NCBI GenBank assembly: GCA_002729595.1
Contig: PBYL01000254.1
Coordinates: forward strand, 1-47,415
DNA from: Thalassovita sp.
GTDB lineage: Bacteria; Bacteroidota; Bacteroidia; Cytophagales; Flammeovirgaceae
Reading direction: 5' to 3'
DNA: 47,415 bases
Shown: in pieces, positions 10,001 through 18,084 of the stretch
Layout of the letters: the number at the start of each line of letters is the position of its first letter
Numbering within the stretch: position 1 is the first letter of the stretch
The notes under the pieces: model-generated
Told to the model about the DNA's origin: nothing
The model's database searches: none
What the model saw: only the letters and a program-made list of their open reading frames with translations
Translations under genes and position numbers: made by a program

Positions 10001-11690
10001 TTTCCCAACTTAAACCACTAAAACGGGCATCTACATTTGTTTTTAAGTAAGCGCTATCAGAAGTAAAACCAAGATAATGAAGATTAGCACTATCTATTTC
10101 TGACCAAAAGTTGAAAGTTTCATCTCTAAAGTTGACTTCACCATCAATAAACAAATCAATGTTAGGGTCGTCTACTGTGAGCTTACCTCTAAATAAACCT
10201 TCTTCAAAGTGGCCATTAGTTTTAATTTTTTTGTAAGGATAATTCAGTACTTCAATGCTATTTACAGTACCATTAAAATTGAAGTTAGCACGTGAAAGTG
10301 CAAGTCCACGACCTTCAATCTGTCCTTTCATGTTTATTTTGCCAATATATTTTGGTTGATCGATTAGTTTACCTAACTCAAAGTTTTTGGCGAGAATCTT
10401 TCCAGAATAGTTATTATCGGTAGTTTCAAGGTTGATATCAGTTTCAAAATATCCTAAGCCTGTTTCAAATATTCCATCAGTTACAAAATCATTGTAGAAC
10501 CCAATGAAATTACCATTGAATTTTACCCTTCCAAATTTCTGTAAAACTCTATTTTGTTGTTCGTAAAAGTAGGGAACCAAGTCTGTTGTTTGTACATTGG
10601 ATTTATTGAAATTCAAATCCATAAGTGTTTCGTCAAGCGCAGGCAAACCTCTAAAAGCAATGTTTCCAGCTAACAAACTACTTTTACCAAATCTTGTTTC
10701 CATTTGGTATAAATGGAAATTATTAATCTTTCCTCTAAACTTTCCGGTAATTTGATATATATCGTGTTTATCGGCCATGTAGGTTGTAAATGCCGCTAAA
10801 TCATCAGTATGAATAACAGAATTTTTGATTTCTGCTAAAATTTCAACCTCTTCATTAAAATTACTGAAAGCAGCTACAGTATCGTAAGCAAGAACTAGAG
10901 AATCTCTTACTATACTTTTTCCTACTACTGCATGTAAGCTACCAAAAGTCATTAGCTGTTTGGTAAACCTAAAATGTGCATGTAGCTCGTTTACCGATTT
11001 TTTGATATTACTCTCTGTTGCATGTATTTGGTGGGCTTCTAGCTCGATAGTATCAGCAGCAACTCTAAAATTGCTTACTTCTCCATAAATTTCATCAAAG
11101 CCAAAGTGATTGTAATCAAACAAACCTTCTTCGAAAAACTCAGCTTCTGGTTTGTTGTAGCTGAAAGACATATTTTCTAGACTTCCATAGGTAATATGGA
11201 ATTTCGGTTTCTTCTTCTTTTTTTTCTGCTCTTTACTTCTTGCCATATTTTGAATGGCATTGATAAAGCCTGTCATGTTGAGCGTTTCTTCTCTTAAAAG
11301 GTTAACTCTCCCTCGTCTTAGAATTACCTGATCTAGGTATATGTCGCCATCTTGCAATACATTTTTAAACTGGTAATCGATTACCAACTCGTTCAAATAA
11401 ATCATCTCATTATCTGATGAATCTCTCACATATACATTTTCAAGTCTGATAACATCAAACCAATCTATGTTAACTAGACCAATGCTTGTTTGATAACCTG
11501 TGTTTTTTGAAAGGTAATTGGCAGCTTTTTCTGTAATTACAGTTTGGATGAAAGGGTATTGCACAAACATAATGATACCCATCAATAAAACTAAAACAGC
11601 AAATAGGATACTACTAACTGTTCTTAACAGCCAGTTCATGATTCTAAGCTTCTTAAAGCTAATTTTCCTATTTTTGTCTTCGTTTTTCAA
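7077..11690 (-). CDS. tamB: TamB-like translocation/assembly module protein
   Basis: The 1537-aa protein has one N-terminal membrane segment (residues 24-46) followed by a very long run of beta strands, as in the AsmA/TamB group. These proteins form a periplasm-spanning hydrophobic groove and help lipid transport or outer-membrane protein assembly. The C-terminal third (about 1000-1460) is the TamB C-terminal (DUF490) domain, with patterns such as GDVEIVKGAYNFTLLN, ITWTGDPYKGMMDVQATY and FQLRLSYNFFDGRLRVTR. The last 45 residues form a Lys/Glu-rich tail (KKKKEKKAKEEQ...), which is unusual for the E. coli protein. E. coli TamB is 1259 aa, so this one is longer. The gene is divergent from tsaD, and no tamA/BamA-like gene is adjacent in this window. 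Confidence 0.88.
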   Translation of the reverse strand: MKNEDKNRKISFKKLRIMNWLLRTVSSILFAVLVLLMGIIMFVQYPFIQTVITEKAANYLSKNTGYQTSIGLVNIDWFDVIRLENVYVRDSSDNEMIYLNELVIDYQFKNVLQDGDIYLDQVILRRGRVNLLREETLNMTGFINAIQNMARSKEQKKKKKKPKFHITYGSLENMSFSYNKPEAEFFEEGLFDYNHFGFDEIYGEVSNFRVAADTIELEAHQIHATESNIKKSVNELHAHFRFTKQLMTFGSLHAVVGKSIVRDSLVLAYDTVAAFSNFNEEVEILAEIKNSVIHTDDLAAFTTYMADKHDIYQITGKFRGKINNFHLYQMETRFGKSSLLAGNIAFRGLPALDETLMDLNFNKSNVQTTDLVPYFYEQQNRVLQKFGRVKFNGNFIGFYNDFVTDGIFETGLGYFETDINLETTDNNYSGKILAKNFELGKLIDQPKYIGKINMKGQIEGRGLALSRANFNFNGTVNSIEVLNYPYKKIKTNGHFEEGLFRGKLTVDDPNIDLFIDGEVNFRDETFNFWSEIDSANLHYLGFTSDSAYLKTNVDARFSGLSWENVSGKLDFLESTLGYKDKGVSLSQLGIYTNKDSITSIRNASVISELFELKTKGTFDLIDIYPDALEYLKQFSDHVELDEVEKEISQIEEAEINRRKKKNKEIKKLHNYWMDFDLSLYDVNSIVNLFMDSVYLSPKSNLKGNLTYGDTTELLLSYHADTLKYNNYEFVEDSLLLFTGRYRKKNTDTLDFLFESQLLSQKQNLDGFQTENLNITTSKLNNAILFNSSIAHALSDDEANLNGNIAFYPGHFDINLTNTNFLFLNERWIQNGLNRIVFADQDISFEDVSFANQNHLLLLDGTISQDTSEIMNIMLKNFEMSMLNNYSNKKLDGVLNATVSIKDIYDAPRYISDISIDSLAIDEYFLGNLAANSTWSDKLERLIIDADLSREKYYSIDINGYYAPEAPDTEKFSMNAVLKEAPLFIAEPFLKEVFTEIDGVATGKLQITGSPSSPLFDGILALKDGSLKVNYLNTTYSFEDTIFFDNDLLRFKNFGLTDHEGNTGKLNGSIYQGKSGNYEIDLWAAMNKLLVLNTKDGQDKLYYGTAIGTGSVHFSGPFSDLAINIQASTEKGTKIYIPLEGSENVEEQDFITFVSDIIKDSTNNISSKQEESFSLLFNMDLQINPDAYCEIIFDKKAGDIIRGNAAGNLRMEIDTKGEFKMFGDVEIVKGAYNFTLLNVVDKKFNILQGSHITWTGDPYKGMMDVQATYTQQASLSPLIVADSSIVNQPEIRRRYPVDVILNLKGELLQPIVDFDIDIKNYPATVAAGGFSISLESYVAAFEQRIKNDEQELNRQVFSLIVLRKLSPEDRFAGISGSAATGVSELLANQLSYWVSQVDENLEIDFDLGGLDADALNAFQLRLSYNFFDGRLRVTRAGDFTNQQNQTDASSILGDITVEYLLSPAGNLRVRMYRKSNDNSFNTGIENNSTAGVSVMHTRSFDSLFGKKKKEKKAKEEQKKNDEVATKPSEQKLINEEEE

Positions 11691-11833
11691 TGTTTAACTA
11701 ATATCATTTCCAATAAGGTTGAATTGATATTTAATATACTTATACAACAATCCGACTTTTTTTTATCAAAATAACCATTTAAGTGAAGCATTGGCTTAAA
11801 TTATTTTAAAAAAGCCGGAGTATTTTAATTATT

Positions 11834-12838
11834 ATGAGTGTAATACTAGCTATAGAATCTTCCTGTGATGAAACTTCCGCAGCTGTAATTGTTAATGGTC
11901 AGATGCAAAGTAACATCATTGCGTCTCAGTCAGTTCACGAAGAATACGGTGGAGTAGTTCCAGAACTTGCATCGAGAGAGCATCAGAAAAACATAGTGCC
12001 AGTAGTAGAAAAAGCACTAAGAGATGCAAAAGTAAATAAAAATGAGCTAGAGGCAATTGCTTTTACTAGAGGTCCCGGATTATTGGGAGCTTTGCTAGTA
12101 GGTACTTCGTTTGCAAAAGGGCTTGCAATGGGTTTAAAAATTCCATTAATAGAAGTTAATCATATGCAGGCACATATTCTGGCTCACTTTATTAAGAAAC
12201 CTGTACCAAAATTCCCTTTCTTATGTCTAACAGTTAGCGGTGGACATACTCAATTGGTTTTGGTGAAAGACTACCTACAGATGGAAGTTGTTGGAGAAAC
12301 TGGTGATGATGCAGTTGGTGAAGCTTTTGATAAAACAGCAAAGCTTTTGGGTTTGCCATATCCTGGAGGCCCATTAATAGATAAACACGCTCAAAACGGT
12401 GATCCAAATACGTATAGCTTTCCAAAGGTTCAAGCACCCGGTGAATTAAATTTTTCTTTCAGTGGTATCAAGACTGCCATCTTATATTTTCTAAGAGATA
12501 ATGTAAAAAAGAATCCAGATTTTATAAAAGAAAACTTAGAAGATATATGTGCAAGTGTTCAAGCGACTTTGGTAAATATTTTAATGGAACAGTTAATTAA
12601 AGCGGCTGAAAAATATATTGTAAAAGAAATTGGAATTGCTGGTGGGGTCTCAGCAAACTCTCATTTAAGAAAAAAAATTGTGGAAACTGGGGAAAAGTTG
12701 GGGTGGAACGTATACATTCCTGATTTTGAATTTTGTACAGACAACGCCGCTATGATTGCCATAACTGCTCATTTTATGTACAAAGAAAAAATTTTTGCAG
12801 CTCCAGATGTTAGCCCAATGCCTCGTTTGAAGCTGTGA
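11834..12838 (+). CDS. tsaD: tRNA N6-adenosine threonylcarbamoyltransferase
   Basis: The 334-aa cytoplasmic enzyme transfers the threonylcarbamoyl group to A37 of ANN-decoding tRNAs (t6A), working with TsaB, TsaE and TsaC. The ASKHA fold begins ILAIESSCDETSAAVI. The metal-binding pair is H110 and H114 in VNHMQAHILAH. The family signature HEEYGGVVPELASREH is at 35-50. LTVSGGHTQLV (132-142) and GIAGGVSANSHLR are nucleotide-binding loops, and CTDNAAMIA near the C-terminus gives the metal-binding Asp. The length is normal. It is divergent from tamB, with 143 bp between them. The other t6A genes are not in this window. Confidence 0.97.
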   Translation: MSVILAIESSCDETSAAVIVNGQMQSNIIASQSVHEEYGGVVPELASREHQKNIVPVVEKALRDAKVNKNELEAIAFTRGPGLLGALLVGTSFAKGLAMGLKIPLIEVNHMQAHILAHFIKKPVPKFPFLCLTVSGGHTQLVLVKDYLQMEVVGETGDDAVGEAFDKTAKLLGLPYPGGPLIDKHAQNGDPNTYSFPKVQAPGELNFSFSGIKTAILYFLRDNVKKNPDFIKENLEDICASVQATLVNILMEQLIKAAEKYIVKEIGIAGGVSANSHLRKKIVETGEKLGWNVYIPDFEFCTDNAAMIAITAHFMYKEKIFAAPDVSPMPRLKL

Positions 12839-12936
12839 TAATTGTATTTTTATAAGAATAAATGTTAATAATTTAATATATTTCTGTTTCAAAAGAGTAC
12901 AGTCAAAGTTTAACTGGTTAGATAATTGATGATGTA

Positions 12937-12972
12937 AGTTTTTGAGTAAAAAACTTTTGCACAGATTGTGCG
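12937..12972 (+). repeat. two adjacent inverted repeats in leader of beta-barrel gene
   Basis: The first repeat has perfect 8-bp arms (AAGTTTTT at 12937-12944 and AAAAACTT at 12950-12957) with a 5-nt loop. The second has perfect 5-bp arms (GCACA at 12960-12964 and TGTGC at 12968-12972) with a 3-nt loop. They lie about 70-100 bp upstream of the ATG at 13041. There is no T run after them, so they look more like operators or leader RNA folds than a tsaD terminator. Confidence 0.5.
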
Positions 12973-13040
12973 TAAGAACTTCCAACTAACACAATCAACT
13001 TTTTGCGATTATTATTCATCAATTTTTTCAACCAGAAACT

Positions 13041-13829
13041 ATGACATATAAGAAGCTTTTTTTAACTGTAATTGTACTTTTTTTATTTAGCATATCTACA
13101 AATTTATTCGCGCAGTTTAGCGCTGCTATCGGTCCTGGCTTTGCAAGCTATTCAGGAGATGTATCAGGAGAGAAATTCAATGATATTAGACCAGCTCTTA
13201 ACATGGAGTTATGGTATCAATTCAATCGAAACCTCTATTTAAAAACAGGAGCTAGTATTTATCAGATTTCAGCTACCGATGTTTTTGAAGATAGAAATAG
13301 AGATTTTAAAGCGACAAACTTTGAGCTTTATACTTCATTAATGCTTGGTGGAGCTCCAGAATGGAAATTGATGCCATTTGGATATGCTGGTGTAGGATTG
13401 TCAACAAACGATCCTCAATATGCCATGAACACCGACCAAGGCAAAGTATTTCTTGATGCAAAGGAATTGAATACAGAGAGTAGAGATATTCCAGGTGCAG
13501 AACTAATAGTGCCTATGGGTATCGGATTGAGATATAGGTTGAACGATAGATTTGCTATTGTTGCTGATGGAGGCTTAAGGTTTACCACTTCTGATTTACT
13601 AGATGGAGTTAGTACTAGAAGAATTGAAGTCGCTTCATTAAGTCAAGAAGCTGTCAATTATTTCGAAACAATAAGACCTAATGGTATAAATGGTGCTGAA
13701 ATAATTGGCAATGGTAATCCAGATAAAAATGATGTATATGGCATTTTCTCAATAAAGCTTTTATTTAACTTAAATGGAAGTGGTAGAAAATCTAATAGTA
13801 TGCCATGCCCACCTTTCTATAGCTATTAA
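13041..13829 (+). CDS. outer-membrane beta-barrel protein, paralog of the protein at 14888-15709
   Basis: The 262-aa protein has a signal peptide ending in LFAQ (residues 1-25). The mature part alternates short hydrophobic strands with polar loops (SAAIGPGFASYSGDVS, LNMELWYQFNRNLYLKTG, FGYAGVGLSTND, LRYRLNDRFAIVADGGLRF), as in small 8-10-strand Bacteroidota porin-like barrels. The closing strand GIFSIKLLFNL is followed by a short Ser/Cys/Pro tail (SMPCPPFYSY). It shares SYSGDVS, RNRDF, ETIRPNGI and DVYGIFS with its paralog. The resemblance to DUF6089-type barrels is my inference. It begins a plus-strand group of four envelope and sugar genes. A terminator at 13858-13890 separates it from the next gene. 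Confidence 0.75.
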   Translation: MTYKKLFLTVIVLFLFSISTNLFAQFSAAIGPGFASYSGDVSGEKFNDIRPALNMELWYQFNRNLYLKTGASIYQISATDVFEDRNRDFKATNFELYTSLMLGGAPEWKLMPFGYAGVGLSTNDPQYAMNTDQGKVFLDAKELNTESRDIPGAELIVPMGIGLRYRLNDRFAIVADGGLRFTTSDLLDGVSTRRIEVASLSQEAVNYFETIRPNGINGAEIIGNGNPDKNDVYGIFSIKLLFNLNGSGRKSNSMPCPPFYSY

Positions 13830-13857
13830 AATTAAAGTTTGAAAATAGATTTCATTT

Positions 13858-13890
13858 AGAGTATTTCTTTTTAGGAATACTCTTTTTTTT
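13858..13890 (+). terminator. intrinsic terminator after first beta-barrel gene
   Basis: Arms AGAGTATTTC and GGAATACTCT form a hairpin with about a 6-nt loop, followed by a run of eight T. Confidence 0.85.
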
Positions 13891-13946
13891 GCTTTTGAAA
13901 TCAATTTTGCAGATTTATCACGTTAAGTGAAGAGATTTTTTTAGCT

Positions 13947-14720
13947 ATGTTTTATTTTTTATCTAAGACCGTTTATCTGTTAGTAATGCCCTTAACTTGG
14001 GTTTTTATCTTGTTAATTTTTGCTTTAATAACTAAGCGTAAAAAGTTAAAACAAAGATTATTAATTGGTACAATTCTATTCTTATATATATGTAGTTCCC
14101 CTATAATATCACGAAAGCTCATGAAATCTTGGGAAGTCCCTGCTAAACCATTTTCTACCTATACAAAAAAGTACAAAACAGGAATTGTCTTAGGAGGAGT
14201 AACTGATGTGCATAAACTTCCAAGAGATAGAGTGTTTACTAAACAAGGTGCAGATAGAATTTTACATGCAGCAAAATTGTATGACTTAGGTATAATAGAA
14301 AATATATTGGTTAGCGGTGGATCATTTTCAGAAGAAGAAGGTGCTATAAGTGAAGCCTTACAAATGAAAAAAGTATTATTACAATGTGGTATACCTGATT
14401 CTGCCATCATTCTCGAAGAAAACTCCTTAAATACTAGAGAAAATGCTCTTGAAAGTGCAAAAATTCTGAATAGAATTTTTCCAAGAGAAGAACATTTACT
14501 AATTACATCTGCTTTTCATATGAAAAGAGCAATGGGTTGTTTTGAGAAAGTAGATTTGAATGTAGATTCTTTTAGTACCGACTTTTATACAAGTGATGGA
14601 AGCCTTAATGTAAATCCTTTAGAAGATATTTATCCAACAGAAGAATCATTAAGTATTACATATAGAGTATCTAGAGAGGTGCTAGGTTATATTGTTTATC
14701 GATTTTTAGGCTATACTTAA
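13947..14720 (+). CDS. DUF218 (ElyC/SanA/YdcF-like) membrane protein
   Basis: The 257-aa protein has two N-terminal membrane segments (about 5-28 and 36-55) and a DUF218 domain. This is the same architecture and length as E. coli ElyC (259 aa), a factor needed for cell-envelope integrity and peptidoglycan/lipid-carrier balance. Domain motifs are GIVLGGVTDV (the GG loop), ILVSGGSFSEEEG, EENSLNTRENALES (conserved Glu and Asn-Thr-x-Glu-Asn) and LLITSAFHMKRAMGCFEK (Ser-x-x-H-x-x-R). The DUF218 assignment is secure, but the exact function is not known even for well-studied relatives. It sits between two paralogous beta-barrel genes, which supports an envelope role. Confidence 0.88.
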   Translation: MFYFLSKTVYLLVMPLTWVFILLIFALITKRKKLKQRLLIGTILFLYICSSPIISRKLMKSWEVPAKPFSTYTKKYKTGIVLGGVTDVHKLPRDRVFTKQGADRILHAAKLYDLGIIENILVSGGSFSEEEGAISEALQMKKVLLQCGIPDSAIILEENSLNTRENALESAKILNRIFPREEHLLITSAFHMKRAMGCFEKVDLNVDSFSTDFYTSDGSLNVNPLEDIYPTEESLSITYRVSREVLGYIVYRFLGYT

Positions 14721-14852
14721 TAACAATTATTAAGATTTGTTAACTTTCTCATATAGGGCTGAAAATCAGCAGTTTTAGGCATATTATAATTTTTTTATAA
14801 TTATTTGTATTAATCTCATTCTGTCTTAAAAGTATGGTTTAAGATTTATTAA

Positions 14853-14883
14853 CTATTCTTGTGTAAATTTTTTACAAGAATAG
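14853..14883 (+). promoter_or_regulatory. perfect hairpin directly upstream of a start codon
   Basis: Arms CTATTCTTGT (14853-14862) and ACAAGAATAG (14874-14883) are a perfect 10-bp inverted repeat with an 11-nt loop. The right arm ends 4 nt before the ATG at 14888, so it covers the ribosome-binding region (AAGAA is the only purine-rich stretch there). A folded leader would hide the start site, so this is a candidate translational or protein-binding control element. Confidence 0.55.
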
Positions 14884-14887
14884 CTTA

Positions 14888-15709
14888 ATGACCTTAAGAC
14901 TTTTTTACTTACTACTTCTTTTTTTATCTATTACCTCAAATCTCAAAGCTCAATGGAGTGTTGCTATGGGGCCTGGTATAGCTTCATATTCAGGGGATGT
15001 ATCAATACCTGATGTAAGCTATTTAAGAGCTGCTGGGAGTCTTGAGATTTGGTATGAATTCACCCCTAAATTATATGCTAAAGTAGGGGCAAGTATGTAT
15101 AGACTTTATGCTGAAGATTTTAATCCAAATAGGAATAGAGATTTCAGAGCAGATAATTATGAAGTTTATACTGGTGTAGTCTATGCATTAACTGCTCAAA
15201 GAAAGATTACACCTTTTATTTCTGCTGGTATTGGATTAACTAAAGTTGATCCAGAACATAATGTTGCTTTGGATGGAATTAATGGAGATGCTTGGTTAAG
15301 GTCAAGAGAATGGCTTTTAGATGGGCATCCAGTTCCTACACCAGTAGTGATTTTTCCAATAGGAGGAGGATTTAGGTTTAGAATCTCTTCTACAATTTCA
15401 ATTATAGCAGATGGAGCATTGAGGTTTACCAATTCAGATATGTTAGATGGTGTAAGTGCTTCTGTAATCAATGCTAATCAACTAAATGATATTGCTAGGC
15501 TATATTATGAGACAATTAGACCAAATGGTATTGATAATGAAGTTTTTATCAATGGAAACCCCAAGATTGGTGATGTATATGGCATTTTCTCAGTAAAACT
15601 ACAATTTGAGCTTGGTAGTCCTTCTTTTGTAAGAAGAAGCCGTTCATTTAGTACAAGAAGAGCTAGAGGAAAAGTTGAATGCCCAGTTATCATACCTGAT
15701 AGTAACTAA
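14888..15709 (+). CDS. outer-membrane beta-barrel protein, paralog of the protein at 13041-13829
   Basis: The 273-aa protein has a signal peptide ending in LKAQ (residues 1-21). The mature protein repeats the pattern of its paralog: WSVAMGPGIASYSGDVS, GSLEIWYEFTPKLYAKVG, NRNRDFRADNYEVYTG, FPIGGGFRFRISSTISII, LRFTNSDMLDGVS, ETIRPNGI and DVYGIFSVKLQFEL. After the last strand there is a basic stretch with several Arg (RRSRSFSTRRARGK) and a short VECPVIIP end, so the tail is more positively charged than in the paralog. It probably sits in the outer membrane. The gene is 167 bp downstream of the DUF218 gene. A hairpin overlaps its ribosome-binding region. Confidence 0.75.
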   Translation: MTLRLFYLLLLFLSITSNLKAQWSVAMGPGIASYSGDVSIPDVSYLRAAGSLEIWYEFTPKLYAKVGASMYRLYAEDFNPNRNRDFRADNYEVYTGVVYALTAQRKITPFISAGIGLTKVDPEHNVALDGINGDAWLRSREWLLDGHPVPTPVVIFPIGGGFRFRISSTISIIADGALRFTNSDMLDGVSASVINANQLNDIARLYYETIRPNGIDNEVFINGNPKIGDVYGIFSVKLQFELGSPSFVRRSRSFSTRRARGKVECPVIIPDSN

Positions 15710-15790
15710 AAACTCACCTTTTGTTTTCACAAGATTTCGATTTACCTTAGCTCAGGATAACTCAATAATAAACTTTGATAAAGTTTTCTT

Positions 15791-17140
15791 ATGGTAGAAA
15801 ATATTAGAGCTAAAATTCTAGGAGAAGAGAAATTAAAAAAGCTTAGAAAAGAAAATCAAGACAAAAAAATAGTATTTGCTTCTGGGTGCTATGATATTTT
15901 GCAATCTGGTCATGCTGTTTTTTTTAATCAGTGTAAAAGCTTTGGAGATATACTGGTAGTTGGAGTAGGGAGAGATAAAATTATCGAGCAGCTAAAAGGT
16001 ATTGGTAGACCAGTAAATCCAGAAAATAACAGAGTATTCTTAGTTGCTTCGATCGGGGATGTAGACTATGCTGTTTTAAATGGTGAAGAACTAGGAGAAG
16101 GTAAAATTGATTTCATGAATATTCTGGACGCATTAAAACCAGATATTTTTGTAATCAATGACGATGATTCTGGAATTGATTTTAAGAAAAACTTATGTAA
16201 AAACCTTTCAATTGAACCTAAAACGGTTTCTAGAGTAGTTCCAGAAGAACTTATCCCGACCTCTACAACAAACATTATAAACAAAATCAATTATGCTTAC
16301 AGAGCTCCTTTAAGAATTGATTTTGCAGGAGGTTGGACAGATGTACCCTACATTATGTATGGTAAGAAAGGGTATGTATCAAATGTGGCTATAAATCCAT
16401 TGATAGAATATAAAAATGGTAGATTTAATTTTTCTGGTTACCCAAGAGGTAGTGGATTAAGTACATCTACAGGTGCTAAAGTACTTGAATTAATTAGCGC
16501 TAAAAATTATAATGTTGAGAGCAAAACACTTTCACAAATTGGCGAAGATTTATTCAATCTGGAAAATAAAGAACTTCAATGGTTTATTGGTAGGCAAGAT
16601 CAATATTCTATAGTTTATGGAGGATTCCATTGTTTTGAGTTTGGTGACGATTATGGTAAAGTGGTTGGAGAGGATGTGCCTAAAGAAACATTAGAAAAGT
16701 TTAGACAGAATCTACTATTAATACACACATCAATTTCTAGAAATGCTCAAACAGCAGTAGAAGAGGTGTATAGAAATCATAAAACACCAGAAGGCGTTGA
16801 TGCGATAGATAAACTTACTGAATACGGAAAATCTTTTGCAAATGCTTTATTAGCTGAAGATTTTGATAAATGTGCTGAAATTATTGATGCAAACTGGCAA
16901 GCTCAAAAACAACTTGCTCCATCATGTACTACACCAGAATTAGACGAAATGTATGATTTTGCTCTAAAGAACGGTGCTAAAAGTGGTAAGCTTTGCGGTG
17001 CTGGTGGTGGAGGGGCTTTTGTATTTTACTGTGAAGATCCTCAAAGTTTAAAGGTTGCAATGAAAAGACAGTTTGTAAGCTGTTTTGAAATTGACTTCGA
17101 TTTTGAATATAACGATATTAGAAAATTAAATAAGATCTAA
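15791..17140 (+). CDS. nucleotidyltransferase - GHMP sugar kinase fusion protein
   Basis: The 449-aa protein has two enzymes in one chain. Residues 26-165 are a cytidylyltransferase-like (RfaE2/TagD) domain with FASGCYDILQSGHAVFF, LVVGVGRDK and a C-terminal TSTTNIINKI, equivalent to the STT/ISST motif. The HxGH catalytic motif reads Q38-S-G-H41, so the first His is replaced by Gln. Residues 168-449 are a GHMP kinase like heptose-7-phosphate kinase (HddA) and fucokinase-type enzymes, with YRAPLRIDFAGGWTD at the substrate site, a PRGSGLSTSTGA phosphate loop and CGAGGGGAFVFYC near the end. The predicted role is phosphorylation of a sugar or sugar phosphate followed by nucleotide activation for surface glycans. 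No other sugar-nucleotide gene is adjacent. A terminator follows at 17162. Which sugar and nucleotide are used cannot be read from the sequence. Confidence 0.82.
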   Translation: MVENIRAKILGEEKLKKLRKENQDKKIVFASGCYDILQSGHAVFFNQCKSFGDILVVGVGRDKIIEQLKGIGRPVNPENNRVFLVASIGDVDYAVLNGEELGEGKIDFMNILDALKPDIFVINDDDSGIDFKKNLCKNLSIEPKTVSRVVPEELIPTSTTNIINKINYAYRAPLRIDFAGGWTDVPYIMYGKKGYVSNVAINPLIEYKNGRFNFSGYPRGSGLSTSTGAKVLELISAKNYNVESKTLSQIGEDLFNLENKELQWFIGRQDQYSIVYGGFHCFEFGDDYGKVVGEDVPKETLEKFRQNLLLIHTSISRNAQTAVEEVYRNHKTPEGVDAIDKLTEYGKSFANALLAEDFDKCAEIIDANWQAQKQLAPSCTTPELDEMYDFALKNGAKSGKLCGAGGGGAFVFYCEDPQSLKVAMKRQFVSCFEIDFDFEYNDIRKLNKI

Positions 17141-17161
17141 GAGTCAATCTTGGAAATCAAT

Positions 17162-17196
17162 AAAGGTCAGCTTTTGAAAAAGCTGACCTTTTTTAT
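17162..17196 (+). terminator. intrinsic terminator after the fusion kinase gene
   Basis: Arms AAAGGTCAGCTTTT and AAAAGCTGACCTTT form a long, nearly loopless hairpin with a T run. It ends 17 bp before the convergent FISUMP gene and may serve both strands weakly. Confidence 0.9.
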
Positions 17197-17212
17197 GGTG
17201 AATGAATTATAA

Positions 17213-17935
17213 TTATTCTTCATCTTTTACACAACGGCAACTTACTGCAACCTCAGGAGTAATTACATTTTCTATTTCTGTGTAATTACTGCTATTACTA
17301 ATTACTACTAATGCATTAGTTGCATTAAATTCATATTCGATTGGTGTTTGGCTATCTAAACCAGCAACTCCCCAGTAGCTTCCGTATTTGCCAATTGCTT
17401 TGTAATCATCCTCTTTGTACATACGACCTCCATATTGAGCATCAAAATCGCTAATACCACCTTTCTTTAAAAAGCCACCAGCAAAGTGTTTTCCGCCAAA
17501 CTTGGTTGCTAATAACATCCAGTCGTCATGTGTTGGTAGATGCCAGCCTTGTGGACATGCTTGTTTCGCAGCTTCAAAAGTGTATAATCTGCCATATTGG
17601 TTGGCGTAATTTTCACTTTTTTCATAAGCATAAGAACCTGGCATTTCGTAATTTAAGTTTTCAGCCATCCAAGTTTTTTTAATCTCTGAACCACTCTGAG
17701 CTGAAAGTACAATCGTCATTGTTTTGTAGTTATGAGGAGCACCACCACGACTGTCTGTCATTTCTCCATAAACTATTTTTTCTTTGCGGATTTCTTTCTT
17801 TAAGTCGTCAGCATTTCTAATCGGAGTTTCATTTGCACTTACAATCATGATGCTCGACTCACCCGGCTGGCAAAATGCTGGAATTGCAGTAATTCCAATA
17901 ATGCTGGCTAAAACCAGTTTCAATAATTTATTCAT
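17213..17935 (-). CDS. exported FISUMP-domain protein
   Basis: The 240-aa protein has a signal peptide (residues 1-23, ending in FCQ). The rest is a Fibrobacter succinogenes major paralogous (FISUMP) domain: WMAENLNYEMPGSYAY, YGRLYTFEAAKQACPQGWHLP, DDWMLL, a GSYWG strand and a C-terminal SCRCVKDEE that matches the usual SVRCVRD ending. Such proteins are exported and common in Bacteroidota and Fibrobacterota. Their function is unknown, although the fold is related to C-type-lectin-like or formylglycine-generating modules. The gene is alone, with its terminator probably shared with the convergent fusion kinase gene. Confidence 0.85.
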   Translation of the reverse strand: MNKLLKLVLASIIGITAIPAFCQPGESSIMIVSANETPIRNADDLKKEIRKEKIVYGEMTDSRGGAPHNYKTMTIVLSAQSGSEIKKTWMAENLNYEMPGSYAYEKSENYANQYGRLYTFEAAKQACPQGWHLPTHDDWMLLATKFGGKHFAGGFLKKGGISDFDAQYGGRMYKEDDYKAIGKYGSYWGVAGLDSQTPIEYEFNATNALVVISNSSNYTEIENVITPEVAVSCRCVKDEE

Positions 17936-18084
17936 CTTCTGTTGATTTAATTATTTAAAAAATTAAAATTAATGGCTAGTTACGGTTAGATAGATATGGA
18001 TCTAGATGACTTATTTCAAAAATAATAAGTTTTTCAATTAGATTGAATTCGTATGTTTCAGCATTAAATAAATTCACTTTGTTA

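Noticed and set aside
12665-12985. 106-codon minus-strand frame overlapping tsaD
   Set aside because: Antisense to a conserved essential gene, with no domain pattern.
14758-14770. Small hairpin GCTGA-AAA-TCAGC after the DUF218 gene as terminator
   Set aside because: Only 5-bp arms and no proper T run.
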